From CAZQQN01 sp964549595 (GTDB lineage Bacteria > Bacteroidota > Bacteroidia > CAILMK01 > CAYYUA01), in the NCBI GenBank assembly GCA_964549595.1, contig CAZJWK010000035.1, positions 1-22,822 of the forward strand: a stretch of DNA of 22,822 nt. The letters are read 5' to 3'. Positions within the stretch are counted from its first letter, which is position 1. Every line of letters starts with the position of its first letter. Under the pieces are notes generated by a model that saw nothing but the letters and a program-made list of their open reading frames with translations, had not been told where the DNA came from and did no database searches. Made by a program: the position numbers and the translations under genes. Below, piece after piece: positions 7,255 through 15,109 of this stretch.

Positions 7255-8547
7255 ATGAAGTATTTAAACTTGAGACAAATCGCTTTAGTATTGATGATGT
7301 CCTGTGGTATGGTAGCCTGTAATAGTTCAGACGATGACAACGGCTCACCAGGTGGAAATGGTGGAAGTGGCGGAAGTAACGGCGGTGGAGGAAATGATGA
7401 TTCCTCAACACCCCAGGAAATTTCCAGTAATATCAGTTCAGCCACTACATGGGATAATAAATTTTCCGATCCTTCCAAAAATGACTATGTTGTTAAAAGC
7501 AATTCGCTTAACGTAAAAGCAACCCTGACCATTAAGCCTGGCGTCAGAATTCAAATGCCTGAAAATGGAGAAATTTACATTAAGGGGCAAGGGGCTTTGG
7601 ATGCACAAGGAACCTCGAATAAACCCATTCTTTTTACCGGCAAAGTGCCTACTAAGGGTTATTGGCGTGGAATTTCTATTAATTCCCCCAGTGATCAAAA
7701 CAAGCTTAAGTACGTTACCATGCGATATGGTGGAGCTGAGGCCCATTACTGGGATGGGAGATCCATTCTTTGGGTAAGGGGCGAGAATAATACCAAATTG
7801 GCCCTTGAGAATTGCACTTTGGCTGAAAGTGCTCAACATGGACTTGCCTTTGGAAAAAATGTAACCATGACCAGTTTCTCAAACAACCAGTTTAAAAATA
7901 ATAAAATGGCTGGTTTATGGGTCGATGCCAGCGAATTGGGCCAATTAGATACAAAAACTGATTACAACAATGGTAATGGAAAGCCTTATGTCAAGGTATT
8001 CTGTAATAAGGTTACCGAAAACCAGACCTGGAAAAATATCAATACTTATTATTTGCTTTCTAATTCAAGTAATAATTTGAACATCAACGCTGATCTTATC
8101 ATTGAGGCGGGAACAGATTTTAAAGCAACCAAAAAACTTGAAATTTACGTGAACGCCAAGGGTTCAATAAATGCAGTAGGAAAATCCGGGAAGAAAATTA
8201 CTTTTAAAGGGGATTTAGAAACTTTTGGCCATTGGCGGGGTATTAAAATCCAGTCCCCCAGTAGCAAAAATGTTCTGAAGTATGTGGAAATTGTCCATGC
8301 TGGCAATCGTGCTCATTATTGGGATGGACAATCTGCTGTTTGGGTATCATCCAAGAATAATGGTAATTTGACCTTTAAAAATTGTGAAATACATCACAAC
8401 AAGGATTGGGGTTTAACCGTTATTCAAAGTAAAGGTGCCACTGTAACACCCAGTACAGAAAAGAAACTTGAAAGCCAGAATAACTTCCATGACAATGGGC
8501 TGGCTTCAAGCCCAAAGTGTTCGGATTGTGATATTCAGCTTAACTAA
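7255..8547 (+). CDS. Predicted surface lipoprotein with duplicated beta-helix-like unit
   Basis: This 430-residue protein has a lipoprotein signal peptide ending in a lipobox at GMVAC (Cys22). SSDDDNG follows, resembling the S/D-rich lipoprotein export signal that sends Bacteroidota lipoproteins to the cell surface. A Gly/Asn/Ser linker covers about 29-48. The rest consists of two homologous halves about 190 residues apart. Both contain GxWRGIxIxSPS, LKYV and AHYWDGxS (HYWDG at 164-168 and 354-358), then a tryptophan strand WV and an NC(T/E)(L/I) turn. The strand-turn pattern suggests a right-handed parallel beta-helix as in pectate-lyase-like folds. No catalytic residues of a known lyase are recognised. 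A pair of cysteines (CSDC) lies near the C-terminus. It is monocistronic: its own -7 element precedes it and a strong terminator lies 111 bp downstream. Function unknown; carbohydrate or surface binding is a guess. Confidence 0.85.
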   Translation: MKYLNLRQIALVLMMSCGMVACNSSDDDNGSPGGNGGSGGSNGGGGNDDSSTPQEISSNISSATTWDNKFSDPSKNDYVVKSNSLNVKATLTIKPGVRIQMPENGEIYIKGQGALDAQGTSNKPILFTGKVPTKGYWRGISINSPSDQNKLKYVTMRYGGAEAHYWDGRSILWVRGENNTKLALENCTLAESAQHGLAFGKNVTMTSFSNNQFKNNKMAGLWVDASELGQLDTKTDYNNGNGKPYVKVFCNKVTENQTWKNINTYYLLSNSSNNLNINADLIIEAGTDFKATKKLEIYVNAKGSINAVGKSGKKITFKGDLETFGHWRGIKIQSPSSKNVLKYVEIVHAGNRAHYWDGQSAVWVSSKNNGNLTFKNCEIHHNKDWGLTVIQSKGATVTPSTEKKLESQNNFHDNGLASSPKCSDCDIQLN

Positions 8548-8657
8548 AAGGCTCAATTGCCCACGCTTAGTAAAAGGAGGGTGGAAAATGCAGGTGTTTT
8601 AATCTTAATAAGGATTTCAACAAGCAGCAATTAAATACTTTTTTAAGAATACTTCCC

Positions 8658-8690
8658 AAACCTATCCAAGGTTCAACCTTGGATGGGTTT
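8658..8690 (+). terminator. Rho-independent terminator after the lipoprotein gene
   Basis: The arms at 8658-8671 and 8677-8690 form a 14-bp stem (AAACCTATCCAAGG with CCTTGGATGGGTTT, one U-G wobble) around a five-base loop TTCAA, followed by T-rich ATTTATTTG. The stem is A-rich on the left and T-rich on the right, so it could work in both directions; the placement fits the lipoprotein transcript. Confidence 0.8.
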
Positions 8691-8814
8691 ATTTATTTGA
8701 GCCTTCTATTGTAAAGTCATTAAGGTTTTTTGCTGATTAATTTTCTATTTAGGAACTTTCCCTGACCGTTCTCATTATCCTTTAAGCAAGCAAACAATTC
8801 CTTCGCCCAGGGTT

Positions 8815-8822
8815 TATATTTG
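8815..8822 (+). promoter_or_regulatory. -7 element of the M16 peptidase gene
   Basis: TATATTTG is a perfect TAnnTTTG match, 29 bases before the ATG at 8852, predicting a leader of roughly 23 nt. No TTTG -33 element is present at the usual spacing. Confidence 0.5.
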
Positions 8823-8851
8823 CAGGATTTTAAAACAGAGAAAAGCACAAT

Positions 8852-11713
8852 ATGGTAACGGTAAAAGAAAAGCAATTAACGCAGGTTTCATCACAACCCA
8901 TCAATACTTATATCGGTAACCTACCCAATGGCTTGACTATTTACATGAGTGTCAATAGTGAAGAACCCCGTATACAGACACAAATAGCTGTCAAAGCCGG
9001 CTTTCAGGATGATCCGGATGACGCTACGGGTCTGGCCCATTACCTGGAGCACATGATGTTTAAAGGGTCCGATCGCATTGGCACCCAAAACTGGGAGGAA
9101 GAATCTCCCCTTTTGGCGCAAATTGAGGAGCTATATGAACAACACCGGCAAACCAATGATCTTGAAGAAAAGAAAAATATCTATACCCGCATTGATGAAC
9201 TGTCTACCCAGGCTGCCCAATATGCTGTTCCCAACGAATATGATAAGCTAATATCAGCGATCGGTGCTAAAGGCACTAATGCCTATACCAGTTTTGATCA
9301 GACGGTTTTCCTGAATGACATTCCGGCCAATGAACTGGAAAAATGGCTCAAAATCGAGAGCGAACGTTTCCGTAAGTTGGTCTTACGCCTTTTCCATACG
9401 GAATTGGAGACGGTTTACGAGGAGTTCAATATGCGTAACCAGGATACGGATCAAGTGAAAATCTTTGATGCGCTTTTTCAGGCTTTATTCGGCAGGCATG
9501 ATTATGGACGCCAACCGGCCATTGGCAAGCCTGAGCATTTAAAGAATCCTTCTATGCGGGAGGTATATAAATTCTTCAATACCCATTATGCCCCTAATAA
9601 CATGGCAATCTGCCTTTCCGGTGACCTGGATCCGGAAAAAACCTTTGATTTGGTTGAGCAATATTTCGGGGATTATCAGCCAGTGGAACAGCCTGAACAA
9701 AATGTTCCTACGGAAGCACCCTTTGAAAAACCTGTTGAAAAAGAAGTTTGGGGGAATGAAACAGAAAATGTGACCCTTGCTTTTCGCTTAGGTGGTGCCA
9801 ATTCGAGGGATGCCAAGATCATGAAAGTCCTGGAAGGCATTCTCTTCAACCAAAAAGCCGGCTTGGTGGACCTCAACCTGAACCAGAAGCAACAGGTTAT
9901 GCAGGCTTTAGTAGGCTTTATTCCGCTTAAGGATTATTCTTTACTGATCATGAATGCATTACCCAAAACCGGCCAATCTTTACAGGAGGCCGGGGATCTC
10001 TTACTGGAGGAAATAGAGAAAATCAAAAAAGGGCAGTTTGATGATTGGTTGGTGGAAGCGGTAATCAATGATTTGCGGTTAAATCAAAAATATCAACTTG
10101 AGACCAATAAGGGCAGAAGTGAAGCATTTGTGGATGCTTTTACCAATGAGATTCCCTGGGAAAGCTACATTAACCAACTTGAGGAGCTTAAGCAAATCAC
10201 GAAAGATGATATCGTCAATTTTGCCCGCGAAAACCTGGATCAAAACTTTGCGGTCATACATAAAAAACAAGGCACGGACCCTAATGTCGTAAGGCTTGAA
10301 AAACCGCCTATCACGCCTGTTATACTGAACCGGGAAGCCCGGTCGGACTTTTTCCGGGAAGTTCAAGAAATTCCTTCCGGTGAATTAGAGCCCCGTTTCC
10401 TGGACTTTAATCGGGATATTCAACAATCCGTTTTCAGGGGGCAAATCCCTTTTTATTACATCCCCAATCCCATCAACGATACCTTTCAACTTCACTTTAT
10501 TTTCGATATGGGTTCTGACCATGACCTGGAGCTTAGCTTAGCGCTTCAATATTTGCCTTATCTGGGTACTGATCAATATTCCCCTGAAGCCATCCGGCAG
10601 GAATTTTTTCGCTTGGGGCTCAATTACAAAACTGATGTCCAAAAAGATAAGGCTTGTGTATATCTGCAGGGGCTTGAAGAATCACTTGAAAAGGGCATTG
10701 CCTTATTTGAGCATTTACTGCACAATGTGCAGGCCAATGCCGAAGCATTGGATGATTTAATAGCCAGTTTTATTAAAGAAAGAGAAGATGAAAAAGCCGA
10801 TAAGCAGGTGATTTTGAAAGAAGGGTTGGTCAATTACGGTAAATACGGCTCCAAAAACCCGTTTACAAATCGATTTTCAAGAGAAGCACTGGCCAAGCAA
10901 GAGGCCGAAAAACTCGTACAAAGAATCCACGCTCTTTCTTCTTATGAGCACCGAATATTCTATTACGGTCAAAAATCACACGACCATGTGAAAAGCCAGT
11001 TGGCTGATTACCATCCTGAATTTGAAAACTTGCACAACATACCTGAACCTAACCGGTACCAGGAACAATCCACTGATCAAAGTCAGGTGTATTTGGTAGA
11101 TTACGATATGGTCCAGAGTGAGATGGTCCTCCTGTCAAAAGACGAAAAGTATAATAAGGATTTAACACCTTATATATCCCTTTTCAACGAATACTTTGGA
11201 GGAGGTTTATCCTCTATAGTTTATCAGGAGATTCGGGAGTCAAAAGCTTTGGCCTATACCGCTTTCAGTTTTTTCACCTTACCAAGGACCTATCAGGATT
11301 CCCATTACCTCTTATCATACATTGGTACACAGGCGGATAAATTGGGAGATGCACTCGATGCCCTGAAAAAACTGATGAGTGAATTGCCGGAATCTCAACA
11401 GCAATTTGAAAGCGCTCGTCATTCCGTGATGAAACGAATTGCCTCTGAGCGCATCACCCGTACCCAAATTTTTAAGGCCTTCGAAGAAAATCGCAGAAGA
11501 GGTGTGGATTATGACCTGCGAAAGGATGTATACGAAAAGATGCAAACGGTCACCTTTGAAGAGCTTAAAGCCTATTATGACCAACATGTGAAAGGTAAAA
11601 ATTTTCATTACCTGGTGCTTGGTAGTAAGGAGAACATTGATTTTAACTTGCTAAAATCCATTGGGCCGGTACAGGAATTAAGTTTGGATGCTTTGTTTAA
11701 TGATGCAGAATAA
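8852..11713 (+). CDS. M16 family zinc metallopeptidase (pitrilysin/insulinase type)
   Basis: The 953-residue product carries the inverted zinc motif HYLEH at 63-67 (ligands H63 and H67, catalytic E66). The third ligand is probably E191 in TVYEEFNMR. The N-terminal M16 domain (about 18-200) is followed by a first inactive domain (about 220-400). The C-terminal half holds the second M16 pair, including the RESKALAY motif with R795 and Y802, which in this family helps bind substrate peptide. An insert between about 80 and 130, rich in Glu and Gln, looks helical and lengthens the gap between zinc ligands. Both halves on one chain is the pitrilysin layout; these enzymes cut peptides inside a clam-shell chamber. 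Unlike many Bacteroidota M16 proteins it shows no signal peptide, so it is predicted cytoplasmic. It appears monocistronic. Substrates are unknown. Confidence 0.93.
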   Translation: MVTVKEKQLTQVSSQPINTYIGNLPNGLTIYMSVNSEEPRIQTQIAVKAGFQDDPDDATGLAHYLEHMMFKGSDRIGTQNWEEESPLLAQIEELYEQHRQTNDLEEKKNIYTRIDELSTQAAQYAVPNEYDKLISAIGAKGTNAYTSFDQTVFLNDIPANELEKWLKIESERFRKLVLRLFHTELETVYEEFNMRNQDTDQVKIFDALFQALFGRHDYGRQPAIGKPEHLKNPSMREVYKFFNTHYAPNNMAICLSGDLDPEKTFDLVEQYFGDYQPVEQPEQNVPTEAPFEKPVEKEVWGNETENVTLAFRLGGANSRDAKIMKVLEGILFNQKAGLVDLNLNQKQQVMQALVGFIPLKDYSLLIMNALPKTGQSLQEAGDLLLEEIEKIKKGQFDDWLVEAVINDLRLNQKYQLETNKGRSEAFVDAFTNEIPWESYINQLEELKQITKDDIVNFARENLDQNFAVIHKKQGTDPNVVRLEKPPITPVILNREARSDFFREVQEIPSGELEPRFLDFNRDIQQSVFRGQIPFYYIPNPINDTFQLHFIFDMGSDHDLELSLALQYLPYLGTDQYSPEAIRQEFFRLGLNYKTDVQKDKACVYLQGLEESLEKGIALFEHLLHNVQANAEALDDLIASFIKEREDEKADKQVILKEGLVNYGKYGSKNPFTNRFSREALAKQEAEKLVQRIHALSSYEHRIFYYGQKSHDHVKSQLADYHPEFENLHNIPEPNRYQEQSTDQSQVYLVDYDMVQSEMVLLSKDEKYNKDLTPYISLFNEYFGGGLSSIVYQEIRESKALAYTAFSFFTLPRTYQDSHYLLSYIGTQADKLGDALDALKKLMSELPESQQQFESARHSVMKRIASERITRTQIFKAFEENRRRGVDYDLRKDVYEKMQTVTFEELKAYYDQHVKGKNFHYLVLGSKENIDFNLLKSIGPVQELSLDALFNDAE

Positions 11714-12178
11714 GGCCCTTAAGCTTCTGAATAATGGGTCATTTTAGAATTGCCGACACGTTTAAAGGTTTCGACAAGTGGAAAGAAAGGAATTTTGCCA
11801 TTTTCATGATTTTTACCACCCTTTTCAAAGCCCAAAATGGCCTGAAGATTTTTGCCTTTCAAAGCACTCTGAAAAAAGTACCAAAAAGAGAATACACAGC
11901 GGAAAACGGTAGACTTCCCTTTTGCAATAAATTCCCGCCTTAAAATCCTCAGTAAAAATCAGTTTAATCAGCGGTATAACCGTTCTATAATGACTTAACG
12001 TAGATGACCCAGGTGCTGACGATAAGCGGTGATAATTGGGATAATGCTTGGTTTCACCGTATCAGCATCGCTTCGGCTTCCCGTAAGTACAGGTGACGTA
12101 CATGGTTTATAAGTACACACCGAACGGGTGTTTTTCTCCCTCGAAGGGTTTGGGTGATAAGGGTACCGTTCAAAAACC
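11714..12178. other. Intergenic region with structured element
   Basis: This 465-bp gap lies between the convergent M16 and icd genes. The first half (to about 11945) holds a 69-codon plus-strand frame without family resemblance that I do not accept as a gene. The second half looks less AT-rich than other intergenic DNA here. It contains a nested inverted repeat (12014-12067), the 8-mer TAAGTACA at 12084-12091 and 12110-12117 with a further GTACA between, and a short hairpin ACACC/GGTGT (12116-12130) followed by T's on the plus strand, which could end a plus-strand transcript. No tRNA fold was found. Confidence 0.5.
12014..12067. repeat. Nested inverted repeat (possible structured RNA)
   Basis: The outer arms TGCTGA (12014-12019) and TCAGCA (12062-12067) pair exactly and extend by one G-U and one G-C outside. 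The inner arms CGGTGA (12027-12032) and TCACCG (12054-12059) also pair exactly. The internal loop is 7 bases on the left and 2 on the right; the terminal loop is 21 bases. It sits about 110 bp past the icd stop in icd's transcription direction, so it could be part of that mRNA's 3' end or a separate small RNA. No family recognised. Confidence 0.4.
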
Positions 12179-13459
12179 TTAAACCGTCACCGTATCCATT
12201 TGCTTGATGATTTCTTGCCCGAATTCTGAGCATTTTAACTTATCGGCATGGTCCATCATCCGGGCAAAATCATAGGTTACGCGACCACTGTTGATGGCTT
12301 TTTCCATTCCATATTGCACGAGGTCTCTGGCTTCAAACCAACCCAAATGCTCAAGCATCAAAGAACCTGAAAGGATGAGCGAACCGGGATTGACCTTATC
12401 CAGACCGGCATATTTGGGCGCTGTACCATGCGTAGCCTCAAAAATGGCGTGACCGGAATCATAATTGATATTGGCACCCGGTGCAATGCCGATTCCTCCA
12501 ACCATTGCCGCCAGGGCGTCCGAAATATAATCTCCGTTTAAGTTCATGGTAGCAATAACAGAATAATTTTTCGGCCTTAACAGGATTTGTTGGAGAAAAG
12601 CATCGGCAATGGCATCGTTAACGATGATCTTTCCGTCCTTCTTGGCTTGTTTTTCCGCTTCTGCAGCAGCATCCTGGCCTTGCTCATTTTCTATGCGGTC
12701 CCATTCCAATCCGGTAAAAACCTTATTGCCAAATTCCCTTTCGGCCACTTCAAAACCCCATTGCTTAAAGGCACCTTCAGTGAATTTCATGATATTGCCC
12801 TTGTGGACCAGGGTTACCGAAGGCAAGTCCTTGTAAATGGCATAATTGATGGCGGCCCGGACCAGCCTTTCCGTTCCATCTTTGGAAATGGGCTTTATAC
12901 CAACGGACGAAGTATCCGGAAAGCGCATTTTGTCATTGTCCATTTCGTTCCGGATAAAATTCTTCATTTTTTCGTTTTCCTCAGTCCCATGCATAAACTC
13001 AATCCCGGCATAAATGTCTTCCGTATTTTCCCGGAAAATATGCATGTCAACGTTTTCGGGATGTTTTACAGGTGAGGGGGTCCCCTGATACCAGGTAACG
13101 GGCCTTAAGCAGGTATACAAATCCAACTCCTGCCTTAAAGCCACGTTCAGGGAACGGATACCGCCACCGACCGGTGTGGTTAAGGGTCCTTTTATTCCGA
13201 CCAGGTAATCCTTAAAGGTTTTCAAGGTTTCATCCGGGAGCCATTCCCCGGTTTTATCCTTAGCCTTTTGGCCGGCTAACACCTCTTTCCATTCAATTTT
13301 TTTCTTGCCGCCATAGGCTTTTTCCACAGCAGCATCAAAAACCTGCACTGCCGCATTCCAGATGTCCGGTCCGGTTCCGTCCCCTTCAATAAAAGGGACA
13401 ATAGGTTTATCGGGTACGTTTAATTGTTCGCCTTCCTTAGTAATTTTTTCGCCAGCCAT
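12179..13459 (-). CDS. icd: NADP-dependent isocitrate dehydrogenase
   Basis: This 426-residue homodimeric TCA-cycle enzyme of the E. coli Icd type converts isocitrate to 2-oxoglutarate and CO2 with NADPH formation in the cytoplasm. Substrate-binding residues line up with E. coli at an offset of -10: S103, N105, R109 (in IRSLNVALRQEL), R119, R143, then Y150 and K220. The metal ligands are D310 and D314 in NGDYISD. The NADP-specificity residues are kept: K349-Y350 in HGTAPKYAG, and Y396 and R400 in VTYDFAR, which rules against an NAD enzyme. A short lysine- and alanine-rich insert lies at about 262-275. The start MAGEK is supported by a perfect minus-strand -7 element 44 bp upstream. It is divergent from the response regulator at 13724, with which it shares an inverted repeat. 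Confidence 0.97.
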   Translation of the reverse strand: MAGEKITKEGEQLNVPDKPIVPFIEGDGTGPDIWNAAVQVFDAAVEKAYGGKKKIEWKEVLAGQKAKDKTGEWLPDETLKTFKDYLVGIKGPLTTPVGGGIRSLNVALRQELDLYTCLRPVTWYQGTPSPVKHPENVDMHIFRENTEDIYAGIEFMHGTEENEKMKNFIRNEMDNDKMRFPDTSSVGIKPISKDGTERLVRAAINYAIYKDLPSVTLVHKGNIMKFTEGAFKQWGFEVAEREFGNKVFTGLEWDRIENEQGQDAAAEAEKQAKKDGKIIVNDAIADAFLQQILLRPKNYSVIATMNLNGDYISDALAAMVGGIGIAPGANINYDSGHAIFEATHGTAPKYAGLDKVNPGSLILSGSLMLEHLGWFEARDLVQYGMEKAINSGRVTYDFARMMDHADKLKCSEFGQEIIKQMDTVTV

Positions 13460-13502
13460 AAAGTAGGTTTTTAATCGTGTAACAGCCTGCTTATCTTTCT
13501 TA

Positions 13503-13510
13503 CAAAATTA
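13503..13510 (-). promoter_or_regulatory. -7 element of icd
   Basis: On the minus strand this reads TAATTTTG, a perfect TAnnTTTG, 43 bases before the icd ATG. The usual -33 position is occupied by the TTTT run inside the 14-bp repeat arm at 13525-13538, so a protein bound there would cover the icd promoter. Confidence 0.55.
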
Positions 13511-13524
13511 ACCCTTTCTCAAAC

Positions 13525-13702
13525 TTTTTAAAACGATTGTTGCTATTTCCACTTTGAATGCTTTCTGGTTTATAACTAAAAGCCTTGAGCGCTTCATTTT
13601 CCCCAATATGTAAATCATCAGGGTTTTCAGTTAATCAATCCCGGAAAAGTTGAATTTGTACTATTTATTATACAAATTTGCCTTTCGAAATCGTTTTAAA
13701 AA
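13525..13702. repeat. 14-bp perfect inverted repeat in the icd/response-regulator promoter region
   Basis: AATCGTTTTAAAAA occurs at 13689-13702 on the plus strand and at 13525-13538 on the minus strand. Each copy therefore points toward the nearer gene: one covers the icd -33 region, the other lies in the response-regulator leader just past its probable promoter. The 150-bp spacing argues against a hairpin and for two binding sites or paired promoter parts. The A/T-rich half could partly arise by chance, but AATCG makes a 14-base match in 264 bp unlikely. Confidence 0.5.
13653..13678. promoter_or_regulatory. Palindrome at the response-regulator promoter
   Basis: AATTTGTA (13653-13660) and TACAAATT (13671-13678) are exact reverse complements with a 10-base centre, giving an 18-bp spacing typical of a dimeric regulator's operator. 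It overlaps the likely -7 element at 13673-13680 (CAAATTTG, one mismatch to TAnnTTTG). Autoregulation by the downstream gene product is possible but untested. Confidence 0.4.
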
Positions 13703-13723
13703 TTAAACAGTAAAAGATCAATT

Positions 13724-15091
13724 ATGGCTAAAATTCTGATCGTAGACGATGAAGAGATGATCCGGGAAACGCTTAAGGATATACTGGTAAATGAGCATTA
13801 TGAGACCGAAGAGGCCAAAGAAGGGCAGGAAGCCTTAAACCTGATCAAAAAAAACCCTTACGATTGTATTTTATTGGATATCAAAATGCCCAAGATGGAT
13901 GGCATGGAAGTCCTGGAAAAGAGTATGGAGTTGGCGCCGGAGACTCCGGTGGTCATGATAACCGGGCATGGCAATGAGGAAAGTGCTTTCGATGCAGCCA
14001 AAAAAGGCGCTTATGATTTTATCACCAAACCACCCGACCTCAACCGTTTACTCTTGACTATCCGGAATGCACTCGATAAATCCAATTTGCTTAATGAAAC
14101 CAAAGCATTGAAGCGGAAAGTTCAGAAAACCCATGATATAATTGGTGAGTCAGCCTCTATCCGAAAAATAAAGGAAACCATTGATAAGGTAGCCCCCACA
14201 GATGCGCGGGTTTTAATTTCCGGTTCCAATGGTACCGGTAAGGAATTGGTGGCCCGTTGGCTCCATGAAAAGAGCAATCGCGCAGACGGAAACCTTGTGG
14301 AAGTCAACTGTGCGGCCATTCCATCTGAATTGATCGAAAGTGAGCTTTTCGGTCACGAGAAAGGGTCATTCACTTCCGCCATCAAGCGCCACATAGGAAA
14401 ATTCGAGCAAGCCCACGGGGGCACGTTATTTTTGGATGAAATCGGGGACATGAGCTTCTCTGCCCAATCAAAAGTTCTCAGGACCCTGGAAGAAAACAAG
14501 ATATACCGCGTGGGTGGTGACAAGCCCATCAATGTGGATGTTCGGGTAGTAGCCGCAACCAATAAGGATCTGGAGGAAGAAATCGAAAAGGGCCGTTTCC
14601 GGGAAGATCTCTATCACAGGATAAGCGTCATCCTTATCCATGTGCCTTCGCTTAATGAAAGGCCTGAAGACATACCTTTGCTTGCGAAGCATTTCATGGA
14701 AGAGCTTTGCACGGAATACAGTATGGAGACCAGAACCTTTTCCGATGAAGCTTTGGAAGCGCTGAAACGGATCAATTGGACGGGTAATATCCGTGAATTA
14801 AGGAATGTGGTGGAGAGGCTTGTCATATTATCTTCCGGTGAAATCAATGAGGAAGACATCATGGCTTTTGCCACACCAAGGAAAAACAAAACTACCCCAA
14901 AACCGGCTATAGAACCAGCCCAATTTGAAGCCCTTCAGGATTTTAAAAGCCAGGCAGAAAAATTGTTTATCCAGGAAAAACTGGAGGCCAACAACTGGAA
15001 TATCTCCAAAACAGCCGAAAATATCGGGATACAACGCAGCCACTTGTACAACAAAATTGAGCGCTATGACATCAAAAAAGAGGCTGTTTAA
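13724..15091 (+). CDS. NtrC-family response regulator (receiver, AAA+, Fis HTH)
   Basis: The 455-residue protein has three domains. The receiver (1-120) contains D8, D9 and phospho-acceptor D52, with T80 and K102. The AAA+ sigma-54 activator domain (about 138-365) has Walker A GSNGTGKE (167-174), Walker B GGTLFLDEIGD (D238, E239) and the FREDLYHRI arginine region. The Fis-type helix-turn-helix (about 420-450) is NISKTAENIGIQRSHLYNKI. The L1 loop that touches sigma-54, normally GAFTGA, reads GSFTSA (214-219); the essential Phe-Thr core is kept. It resembles the NtrX branch. Family role: when phosphorylated by a partner kinase it drives sigma-54 transcription using ATP. No histidine kinase is adjacent, so it is an orphan regulator here. 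It is divergent from icd and convergent with the fusion enzyme at 15110, whose stop lies 18 bp away. Confidence 0.95.
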   Translation: MAKILIVDDEEMIRETLKDILVNEHYETEEAKEGQEALNLIKKNPYDCILLDIKMPKMDGMEVLEKSMELAPETPVVMITGHGNEESAFDAAKKGAYDFITKPPDLNRLLLTIRNALDKSNLLNETKALKRKVQKTHDIIGESASIRKIKETIDKVAPTDARVLISGSNGTGKELVARWLHEKSNRADGNLVEVNCAAIPSELIESELFGHEKGSFTSAIKRHIGKFEQAHGGTLFLDEIGDMSFSAQSKVLRTLEENKIYRVGGDKPINVDVRVVAATNKDLEEEIEKGRFREDLYHRISVILIHVPSLNERPEDIPLLAKHFMEELCTEYSMETRTFSDEALEALKRINWTGNIRELRNVVERLVILSSGEINEEDIMAFATPRKNKTTPKPAIEPAQFEALQDFKSQAEKLFIQEKLEANNWNISKTAENIGIQRSHLYNKIERYDIKKEAV

Positions 15092-15109
15092 GGCTGGCCG
15101 TGATGCCTT
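15090..15109. terminator. Weak hairpin between convergent stops
   Basis: AAGGC (15090-15094) and GCCTT (15105-15109) form a 5-bp stem with a 10-base loop, overlapping the stop of the response regulator and abutting the stop of the fusion enzyme. A few T's follow on the plus strand. It could act as a shared terminator, but the stem is short. Confidence 0.3.

Larger units (their letters stand above)
8548..8851. other. Intergenic region with terminator and promoter
   Basis: This 304-bp gap holds the lipoprotein terminator (8658-8690) and the -7 element of the M16 peptidase gene (8815-8822). A purine-rich AAAAGGAGGG near 8571-8580 looks like a ribosome-binding site, but the only nearby frame, starting at the ATG of GGAAAATG, is four codons long. 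Nothing else is visible. Confidence 0.6.

Noticed and set aside
8571..8605. AAAAGGAGGG followed by an ATG, resembling a gene start
   Set aside because: The ATG frame closes after four codons, so there is no gene; probably chance.
11734..11943. 69-codon plus-strand frame after the M16 gene
   Set aside because: No family resemblance, no ribosome-binding site, odd composition (many Phe and Lys) and several other open frames over the same AT-rich stretch.
12060..12110. GAAGCCG...ACGGTG-like sequence on the minus strand, reminiscent of group II intron domain V
   Set aside because: The pairing and spacing do not match domain V, and no intron-encoded protein is nearby.
12587..13075. 162-codon frame opposite icd
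   Set aside because: It is the antisense shadow of the well-conserved icd gene; the translated sequence has no domain features.
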